Origin: Saprospirales bacterium
GTDB lineage: Bacteria; Bacteroidota; Bacteroidia; Chitinophagales; Saprospiraceae
Length of the DNA: 6,985 bases
Direction: 5' to 3'
NCBI GenBank assembly: GCA_003559985.1
Contig: PWJP01000168.1
Coordinates: forward strand, 1 to 6,985
Below are positions 1 to 6,900 of this stretch, piece by piece (the stretch's first letter is position 1; every line of letters starts with the position of its first letter). Below the pieces are notes generated by a model. The model saw only the letters and a list, made by a program, of their open reading frames with translations. It ran no database searches and was not told where the DNA came from. A program made the translations under genes and the position numbers.

Positions 1-143
1 GCAGAACAGTGGCCAATGTCACCGGAGATGCCACCGTATCCATGTTGGTAGCCAAAAGCGTGGATAAGTTGGGAGATCCCCAGGCAAAAGAATGGGACGA
101 CTACTACAAACACCGCAAGGATGAAGGAACTTCAGAAATTTAA
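1..143 (+). CDS. Dicarboxylate/amino acid:cation symporter, C-terminal end (partial)
   Basis: Only the last 46 codons are present; the reading frame enters at base 3 and ends at TAA 141-143. The visible start, RTVANVTGDATVSMLVAKS, matches the last transmembrane helix (TM8) of the SLC1/DAACS family (GltPh, GltP, DctA), an inner-membrane importer driven by Na+ or H+. By alignment from memory to GltPh, the first visible Arg is the residue that binds the side-chain carboxylate of acidic substrates, and the Asn (visible residue 5) and Asp (visible residue 9) of NVTGD are substrate/cation ligands. All three are intact, which favours an acidic substrate such as glutamate, aspartate or a C4-dicarboxylate. 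The rest is a hydrophilic cytoplasmic tail rich in Lys, Asp and Glu. The 360-base gap and lack of functional link suggest it is not part of the downstream operon. The exact substrate cannot be read from this fragment. Confidence 0.88.
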   Translation, partial: RTVANVTGDATVSMLVAKSVDKLGDPQAKEWDDYYKHRKDEGTSEI

Positions 144-149
144 TTGATT

Positions 150-167
150 TCGGGCAACAAAACCCGA
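150..167 (+). terminator. Weak hairpin after the symporter gene, possible terminator
   Basis: TCGGG (150-154) can pair with CCCGA (163-167) across an 8-base loop, starting 7 bases after the symporter stop. The position fits a transcription terminator. However, the stem is only 5 bp and no U-run follows (the next bases are TAAATTAAG), so it would be a poor intrinsic terminator. It may be chance. Confidence 0.22.
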
Positions 168-271
168 TAAATTAAGCTCTTACCCTAAATATCGGAAAGT
201 GCCAGAATAAACCGGGGGTTATTCAATGAATGGTAAAGTTCGTAATTCGATCGGCTATTAACTTCTTTGAG

Positions 272-281
272 CCTTATAAGG
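272..281. repeat. Perfect 10-bp palindrome CCTTATAAGG
   Basis: CCTTATAAGG is its own reverse complement; the symmetry stops at the flanking bases. It lies about 107 bases upstream of the promoter candidate. It could be a dimeric regulator site, but nothing in the window identifies a regulator, and AT-rich palindromes of this length occur by chance. Confidence 0.2.
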
Positions 282-355
282 ATTGAATCAGAGAAAAGGT
301 CAATCAACTGGTCGTTGTGTTCTAAAAATATCTATGAAATTCCCGGATTAGAATA

Positions 356-365
356 TGGTTAACCA
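356..365. repeat. Perfect 10-bp palindrome TGGTTAACCA beside the promoter candidate
   Basis: TGGTTAACCA is a perfect inverted repeat whose right end lies 13 bases upstream of the TATATTTG box at 379. It therefore covers the place where a -33 element would sit, which is the usual position of an operator that controls initiation. No regulator gene is visible here, so its function is inferred from position alone. Confidence 0.25.
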
Positions 366-378
366 ACAACTAATTGCC

Positions 379-386
379 TATATTTG
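379..386 (+). promoter_or_regulatory. Candidate Bacteroidota -7 promoter element TATATTTG
   Basis: TATATTTG matches the Bacteroidota housekeeping sigma consensus TAnnTTTG exactly. About 19 bases upstream, where TTG/TTTG is expected at -33, there is only TGGTT (356-360), a poor match. Initiation would fall near 393, giving a leader of about 110 bases to the ATG at 504. It is the only exact TAnnTTTG I found between the symporter and gene 2. Confidence 0.38.
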
Positions 387-503
387 CCCTTTGGTGTAAA
401 CCGCTGTTTTTTCAGTAAAATCAAGTGGATTAACCCATTCGATTCAATTGTTGCAAGACGCTTTTAATCAGAGGAATACACCGAAAGAATCAGGATATTT
501 CCG

Positions 504-3500
504 ATGGTCAAACCGGAAAATTCAGGTAAAGATAATCTAATGATATCAAGGATTTTTTTCTGCTGTTGGGTAATTATTACTCTTTTCGTTGCGACGAATA
601 CGACTTTTTCTCAAAGTCATGTAATAGAAGAAAACCTGGATATAATCAAGATCGAGAACACCAATGAAGGTGAGCGATATCATTTGCCTGGTATAGAGGA
701 TGGTTGTGTAGAGGTCGAAATATGCGGGATGACCCGAGGTGCCAACTACGTTTTCCACTCAGGCCTAATCTACAGCAAAGCATCTTTTTCTCCCACACTG
801 CTTTCCGGTGGACGCCTTGTCTCCGATAGCCCGGCTATGAAATTCCAGGCCACAGATGAATGCATGAGATTGGAATTGTGTATTGAAAGAAAACAAGCCA
901 CCTCAATCCCCTATCTCTCATACGCCCGAACAAATGCAAGTGTTCAGGGTTCCAAGGAGGCAAGCCATCGCTCTGATAATGGCATTGATTGGAATGGATC
1001 CTTCAGCATTGAAGAATTGGTAAAGGAAGTTTTAATTGGGGGAGATTGCTTCGATGTGCACAACATCAATGCCATAGGTTCCACATCCGGGTGGGGATAC
1101 TTTTCCAATGGGATGGAATCTATTGGTCTGGATGAGGGAGTGGTTTTATCCACCGGGACACTGGACAGCATAATCGGCCCTAATTCTAGATCTCACCAGG
1201 GCAGTTCACTCGGCACCCCTGGCGACCCGGACCTGGAAAGCCTTACAGGGGTTCGGGTTTTGGATGCCACCGGTATTGAATTCGACTTTATTCCTACTTC
1301 TCAAACAGCCAGATTCCGCTATGTGTTCGCATCCGAAGAATACTGTGAATTTGTCAATCAGGGCTTCAATGATGTGTTTGGCTTTTTTGTCAGTGGCCCC
1401 GGTATTAATGGTGATTTTGAAAACAATGCTGTCAACATAGCTCTTATTCCCGGAACCAACGACTATGTATCCATTGACAATGTCAATAAAGATGTAAACT
1501 CAAATTTTTACTTCGACAACACGCCAGAGGGACAAGTCCAGCTGCAAAATCCAGCTGTTTGTGGCTCTTTACTCGATCAGGACGGAGTTGCAATAGAATT
1601 AATTGAATTCGATGGTTTTACTGCAGTTTTTGAAGCAGTGGTGGATGTTATTCCATGCGAAACCTACAACATAAAAATGATAGTAGGTGATGCCGGTGAT
1701 GATGCTTATGATTCAGCGGTGTTTTTGGAAGCCGGTAGTTTTGATGCCGGAGCCTCAGCCAGGCTAGATGCCCAGGTGGAAGGTACAGACAGCAATATTA
1801 TCTTTGACAATTGCCACAGGGGAGAATTTGTAATCTCTCGTATCGGCACAGATAACTCCGAACCCGCAGTGGTAAATTTAATGTTCTCTGACCAAAGTAC
1901 AGCACAACCTGGAATCGATTTTGTACCTCTTCCCGACAGTCTTATCATTCCAGCCAATCAGGACTCCATTGTCGTCCCCATCGATATTCTCTACGATACA
2001 TACTCAGGGGGCACCGTGAGCATTATCTATGAACTCGACTTTCTTTGTTCTTGCACCAATCCCTTCGCTGAGATAATAATAACCGAAAACCCAGGGCTGC
2101 CCAAAATTGAGGCCATGGCTGATGATTTTCTGTCCTGTGCCAATGAAGAGGTGCTTTTATTTGGAGAAATTCTCACCCCCGACCTCATTACAGATTTTCA
2201 ATGGCAGGATTCCGACGGAAATGTATTGGACGATGGAACGAATGATGTGATTTCCGTTACCGAAGCCGGAGAATTCTTATTTATAGGCTCCAATATTGAA
2301 ACTAATTGTATCGATACGGCCATTGTCCTTGTAGAAGTGGATAGAGAGTCCCCCGAGGCCCAAATAAGGGAACCTGAAATAATTACCTGCGAAAACCCAA
2401 GGACCACCCTTGACGGCAGTGCATCTTCATCCGGCTCTGAAATCGTCTATCACTGGTACACTGAGAACGGCCTGATTACCGATGGAGAAAATGAAGCAGA
2501 GGCCACCGCAGGGGACGCCGGTTTATACATTTTGGACGTAATCAATACTGTAAATGGTTGTATCGGGACTGACAGCATTGAGGTCACCGTGGATGAGGAA
2601 ATACCGGTTATCAGGGTAGATGAAATTCAAACCCTGACCTGTGAGCGCGAATTAATAACTATCGACGCCAGTGGCTCAACACCTTCCTCAGGCGAACTTT
2701 CCTTTTCCTGGGAAATCCTTGAGGGGAATGCCGTGGGTGACGCCAATAATAATTCGCTGGATGTCAATGAACCGGGGGTTTATGTGCTTGAAGTGATATT
2801 GGAACGGAACCAATGCATTACCTATGACACCTTTGAGGTTGCTCAAGATATTGAATTGCCCGGGCTTTCTACTTTAGAGGATAAACCCCTGCCGTGTGAT
2901 GACCCACAGGTGGAATTGGAAGCAGTTTATTTCAATGCTGGCGCAAACCCAATCCTTAACTGGACCAGTGTGGATGGTGATTTTCTCAGGGAACCTGATT
3001 CTAATTTGGCAGTAGCAACAGCTGTTGGAGAGTACATATTCAGTGTGAAAAATTCTGAAACCGGCTGTAGTTCCACTGATACAGTTCATGTTTTCAGGAA
3101 TGAGCCTACTGCAATTAACTTTGAACTATCGCAGCCAATTTGTCCCGGAGACCCCGGTGTGCTTTCTGTCATATCAGTGGAAAATGGATTTTTCCCTTAC
3201 GAATACCACATTGCTGCTTATGGTGGCGACACACCAAATGACCACGGTTTATTTAGCAATCTTCAACCTGGAGAATACGAACTCTGGGCCATAGATGAGC
3301 TCGGATGTAGGACAAAGCAAACATTCGAAGTAGATGAACCAAGGGTAATTGAGGTTGAACTGCCCGAAGATGTGGTTGCCGAATTGGGTGTACCCAGGCA
3401 ATTGGAACCAGAACTCAACTTCCCGGAAACAGAAATCGCTTTGGTTCAATGGACGCCCCAAAGCCAGTTAGATTGCCCTGATTGCCTTACCACAGAAGTG

Positions 3501-3887
3501 GAACTTCTTCAAAGCACCAGATTTCACATTTATGTAGAAGACATTTACGGATGTCCTGCTGAGGCAGAGACATTTGTTCTCCTTCAAATTAACGATGACA
3601 TTTTTGTACCCAATGCGTTTAGCCCCAATGGAGATGGCATCAATGACAATCTGGAAATTTTTGCGCACCCGGCCGTCAAGAAAATAATTGATTTCAACGT
3701 CTATGACAGATGGGGAACCAAAGTTTTCCAAAACAGAGATTTTCCCCCAAACGAAAATGGATTCGGATGGGACGGCAACAAAGACGGTGAGGAGGCACCA
3801 CCAGGTGTTTATCTTTTCTCACTGAAATACGAACTAATCAATGGCGAGCAGAGAGTTATTCAGGGTGAAGTTAGTATTTTGCGCTAA
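504..3887 (+). CDS. T9SS-secreted choice-of-anchor L protein with PKD/Ig-like modules (1127 aa)
   Basis: A complete large secreted protein. Two starts are possible: ATG 504, with AGGA at 492-495 eight bases before it, or Met13 (540), which gives a more compact signal peptide. The hydrophobic core is about residues 16-30, with probable cleavage near TFS-QS (35-38). Residues 38-160 are unclassified. Residues about 165-415 are a choice-of-anchor L domain: DCFDVHNI (181-188), GPN (225-227), FASEEY (275-280), NDVFGFFVSGPGI (289-301), IPGT (315-318) and DSAVFLEAGSF (403-413). Residues about 420-528 resemble Calx-beta. Four PKD/Ig-like modules follow (531-870), then an SprB-like module (about 871-950) and a linker domain with CPDC (991-994). 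Residues 1033-1127 are a T9SS type B (gliding-motility-associated, CHU_C) sorting domain: FVPNAFSPNGDGINDN, VYDRWG and PPGVYLF. These signals predict Sec export, then T9SS passage and surface attachment or release. No catalytic domain is visible, so an adhesive or structural role is inferred. The type B sorting domain is the surest call. Confidence 0.93.
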   Translation: MVKPENSGKDNLMISRIFFCCWVIITLFVATNTTFSQSHVIEENLDIIKIENTNEGERYHLPGIEDGCVEVEICGMTRGANYVFHSGLIYSKASFSPTLLSGGRLVSDSPAMKFQATDECMRLELCIERKQATSIPYLSYARTNASVQGSKEASHRSDNGIDWNGSFSIEELVKEVLIGGDCFDVHNINAIGSTSGWGYFSNGMESIGLDEGVVLSTGTLDSIIGPNSRSHQGSSLGTPGDPDLESLTGVRVLDATGIEFDFIPTSQTARFRYVFASEEYCEFVNQGFNDVFGFFVSGPGINGDFENNAVNIALIPGTNDYVSIDNVNKDVNSNFYFDNTPEGQVQLQNPAVCGSLLDQDGVAIELIEFDGFTAVFEAVVDVIPCETYNIKMIVGDAGDDAYDSAVFLEAGSFDAGASARLDAQVEGTDSNIIFDNCHRGEFVISRIGTDNSEPAVVNLMFSDQSTAQPGIDFVPLPDSLIIPANQDSIVVPIDILYDTYSGGTVSIIYELDFLCSCTNPFAEIIITENPGLPKIEAMADDFLSCANEEVLLFGEILTPDLITDFQWQDSDGNVLDDGTNDVISVTEAGEFLFIGSNIETNCIDTAIVLVEVDRESPEAQIREPEIITCENPRTTLDGSASSSGSEIVYHWYTENGLITDGENEAEATAGDAGLYILDVINTVNGCIGTDSIEVTVDEEIPVIRVDEIQTLTCERELITIDASGSTPSSGELSFSWEILEGNAVGDANNNSLDVNEPGVYVLEVILERNQCITYDTFEVAQDIELPGLSTLEDKPLPCDDPQVELEAVYFNAGANPILNWTSVDGDFLREPDSNLAVATAVGEYIFSVKNSETGCSSTDTVHVFRNEPTAINFELSQPICPGDPGVLSVISVENGFFPYEYHIAAYGGDTPNDHGLFSNLQPGEYELWAIDELGCRTKQTFEVDEPRVIEVELPEDVVAELGVPRQLEPELNFPETEIALVQWTPQSQLDCPDCLTTEVELLQSTRFHIYVEDIYGCPAEAETFVLLQINDDIFVPNAFSPNGDGINDNLEIFAHPAVKKIIDFNVYDRWGTKVFQNRDFPPNENGFGWDGNKDGEEAPPGVYLFSLKYELINGEQRVIQGEVSILR
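2094..3113 (+). repeat. Array of four PKD/Ig-like modules in the choice-of-anchor L protein
   Basis: Four protein-level repeats of about 84 residues cover residues 531-870. The first cysteines are C545, C629, C713 and C798 (spacing 84, 84, 85). The second cysteines are C602, C686, C771 and C855, each 57-58 residues after the first. The consensus is a Cys after a short strand, a central W (W567, W651, W736, W820), a G-x-Y/F strand before the second Cys, then a D-[TS] strand and a Pro-containing linker. The shape fits extracellular beta-sandwich domains, probably each with one disulfide. The repeats are diverged at DNA level. Confidence 0.85.
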
Positions 3888-3910
3888 GCTGAACCAAAGA
3901 TGTAAAAGAT
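3888..3910 (+). other. 23-base junction between the two large genes, no terminator
   Basis: Only 23 bases separate the TAA of the upstream gene from the likely TTG start of the next. No hairpin, T-run or exact TAnnTTTG box is present, so the two genes are probably one transcript. An ATG at 3900 is followed directly by TAA. A TGA at 3890-3892 bounds the downstream reading frame on its 5' side. There is no clear ribosome binding site, only A-rich sequence (CAAAGA, 3895-3900), which is common in Bacteroidota. Confidence 0.55.
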
Positions 3911-6900
3911 TTGAGTCTCCTAAATTCAATTTCTGCAAATAAGGCTCTTAATTACACCCTCAAAACCTGTGTTCTTGCGGTTCTGTTTTGCGGCCTCCCG
4001 TATGCTTCCTTTGCAAATGATGTAGAAATTATAGTGAAAAACGATGTCATTGAATGCGGTGAGGAATTTACCGTCGAAATGATCGTGAACAACTTCGAAC
4101 AAATAGCCGGAATCCAGCTGACTCTCGAATTTGACCAATCAGTACTGGACTTTATCTCTCTTGAAAACAACCTTTCCAGTGGTTTAAGTTATGTTGTCAA
4201 CCAATCGGAAGGGTATATTACCATAAGCTGGCCCGATGCCCAGAATCCATTGAGTTTACCCGACGGTTCTGTAATTCTAGAGTTTGATTTTGATCATACC
4301 GGACCATGCGACGAGCCCTTCATCATTCACATAGTAGATGACCCACTTTTCGTGCAGGTTATACACGAATCTCTTCAGGTGATACCACATCTGATATTTG
4401 GCGCTGTAATGCTTCCGCATGAAACCTGCGACATAGAGGTCGATGCAGGAGAAGACCAATTCGTATGTGATCCTGATGAAGTGGTTGAATTGATGGGCGA
4501 TATTACCGGAAATTACTACGACTTTTTTTGGGAACCCGAAAACCAGGTATTAAATCCCGAATCGCTAAATTCCAGTGCTGAAGTTCCATCAACGACATCA
4601 TTTGTTCTGACCGGTAGAAAAGAGACGGACAACATCGTTTACAACTCCCATTTTGATTACGGCTACGCTGGATTTTTCAGTGACTACGACTACGATGACA
4701 GTGATTTATCAGGAGGAAATGTTTTTACCGTTGAAAGCTCGCCGGCTGTGGTTTACGGGACATTCCCCGCCTGCAGCGACCACACAGGAAACAACGGAAA
4801 TATGCTAATAGTAAATGGGGCTGATGCACCCGCTCAAAATGTCTGGTGTCAGTATATTGAAGTGGAAGAAAATACCACCTATCTATTGGAGGCATTCACG
4901 CACACTTTACTCTGGCCTTCTTTTATTTTTCCACTGCCCGATCTACAATTTAAGATAGATGGAGATCCGGTAGGTGGTATTTACTCCCCAAACGACATCC
5001 CCTGTTTCTCAGATTGGACAATGATGGAGGGAATGTGGACCTCCACAGACGCTGGAACCATTGAACTCTGCATATACAATCATCAGGGAAATGTCAACCC
5101 CGGCAATTCATTTATAATCGACGACATTGCCATGATACCTCTTTGTGAGGTCCGAGATACCGTGGAAGTGGAGTTGCGGGAACAACCTGAGGAATGGGTG
5201 GAAGCTACCATTTGCTCAAACGGTGGCTCCGTGGTAATCGCAGGAATCGAATATACCACTGCAACGCAGGACTTAATTACCATTGAAAGACAGGACGACT
5301 GCGATTCCCTCATCCACGTCGAAATCTTTGAGCTCGAACTGGACGCGGTAATTATTCCCCCAAATCCTATCACCTGCCTGAATGACCAGGTCATTCTCAG
5401 TGCCCAGGGTTCCTCCACCGGCCCGCATATTGAATATCACTGGACTACCTCCAATGGCAATATTGTTTCGGGAGATGGCACGGATGAAATCACGGTTGAC
5501 GAGCCGGGTACATACACTCTCACTGTCGAATTTGACGATGGTGAACTGAGTTGTTTATCTGAGGAGGTAAGTGTGGAGGTTTATGAAAATTTTGAAGTGC
5601 CCGACCTGGAAATTACCGGTGCCGAAGAATTAAACTGTGGTTTACAATCTATAAGTCTTATTGCAGAAACCACTCCTGTCGGTAATTATTCCTACACATG
5701 GAGTAGCCCTGATGGAAATATCATCAGTGGAACCGAAGATGAAATAACAGAGCTCGATGCAGCAGGAACCTACATTGTAGAAGTTACCGACCTGAACAAT
5801 GGATGTTCGGTGACAGATACTTTTACGGTTTCGGAAGATTTCGAAAGTCCGTTGGTGAACGCAGGACCTGACACCGTAATAAATTGCCTGGACTCCATTG
5901 TCACCCTACAGGGATTAGCCATGCCGACCGGAACCGCTTTTGAAACCATCTGGCAGAGCCCCAATGGAAATATCCCTGGCAATCCAGAGAATTCAGAAGT
6001 CAATGTGGATAAAGGAGGTATGTATATTTTTGAAGCGATCAACCCTGACAACAATTGCAGCGCGGCAGACACCCTTTTCGTATTTGATGAAAAAATATTT
6101 CCTGAATTGTCTGCAAGTCCGGTGGATATGATTGATTGCATTAACGACAGCGTGTGGATGCACATTCAAATATTAAACGACAGTTTGGATTTCAGCATCG
6201 AATGGACAACACAAGGAGGTAACATCCCCGGAACTACTGACTCGACAAGCGCTGTGGCCGGATCAGGCGGCACCTACACAGCCTCTGTAGAGTTTACCAC
6301 CACCGGCTGCGTCACCGAAATAGAAATTGGTGTGGAGGAAAACCTCGAACCTCCCGTCGCCAGTGCAGGTTCCGACATGATACTCACCTGCCAGGACTCC
6401 ACACTGACCCTTGATGGCAGTGCATCCTCCACGGGTTCTGATTACGATCACTCATGGACTACCGAATCAGGTAGTATTCTCTCTGGTGAAAACAGCTTAA
6501 ACCCGGAAGTTGACGAAGAGGGCATTTATAATCTGACCGTGGCAAACAACCAAAACGGTTGCAGTTCAACGGACTCAGTTCTGGTAACCTCGGATTTTGA
6601 AAGCCCGGAACTGGTCTTGAGTGGCGACAGTGTAATCAATTGTTTCAATCCTTCAATCGATATTAGTGCGCAGGTAATAAATGACACTGCCCACACCCCT
6701 CTTTTCAACTGGACAACCAACACCGGAAATATCATTAGCAACAACGATGAAGCCGATGTAACAGTTGACCAATCGGGTGTTTATACCTTAGAGGTTACTT
6801 TTTCCGAGAATGGTTGTGTGTCCAGTACACAATTTGAGGTATTTTCAGACACCAGTACCCCCGAAGTGGACTCTATTTTTGCCGGGGAATTGAGCTGTCA

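Larger units (their letters stand above)
144..503. other. Intergenic region upstream of the large secreted-protein pair
   Basis: These 360 bases hold no convincing gene. The only ATG-started frames are tiny (for example 11 codons from 226). I see no tRNA and no recognisable riboswitch. The region holds a weak hairpin just after the symporter stop (150-167), two perfect 10-bp palindromes (272-281 and 356-365) and a Bacteroidota-type -7 box candidate (379-386). If that promoter is used, the 5' leader of the downstream gene is about 110 bases to the ATG at 504. Confidence 0.7.

Noticed and set aside
221..231. Short inverted repeat ATTCAATGAAT and similar AT-rich symmetries
   Set aside because: The arms are only 5 bases and AT-rich, as expected by chance, and they are not placed near a promoter candidate.
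226..261. 11-codon ATG frame in the intergenic region
   Set aside because: It is very short, with no ribosome binding site or attenuator-like content, and is expected by chance.
3950..4020. Lipoprotein signal in the second large protein (Cys in the hydrophobic core)
   Set aside because: The residues before the cysteine are V-L-F, not a lipobox, and a better signal peptidase I site (SFA-ND) follows.
3926..4170. Two overlapping minus-strand frames of about 70 codons at the start of the second large gene
   Set aside because: Both are antisense to the signal peptide and cohesin-like domain, with no domain content. They are shadows.
5083..5418. 111-codon open frame on the minus strand, Ser-rich
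   Set aside because: The Ser-rich composition is the reverse reading of + strand codons. It overlaps the end of the jelly-roll domain and the first PKD-like module and has no recognisable features.
5940..6131. 63-codon + strand frame in another phase
   Set aside because: It lies wholly within the PKD-like array in a shifted phase, with Lys/Ile-rich composition unlike a real product.
5770..6165. 131-codon open frame on the minus strand
   Set aside because: It lies antisense to the PKD-like array. Its sequence has no family resemblance, and the + frame is continuous with clear modules, so it is a shadow.
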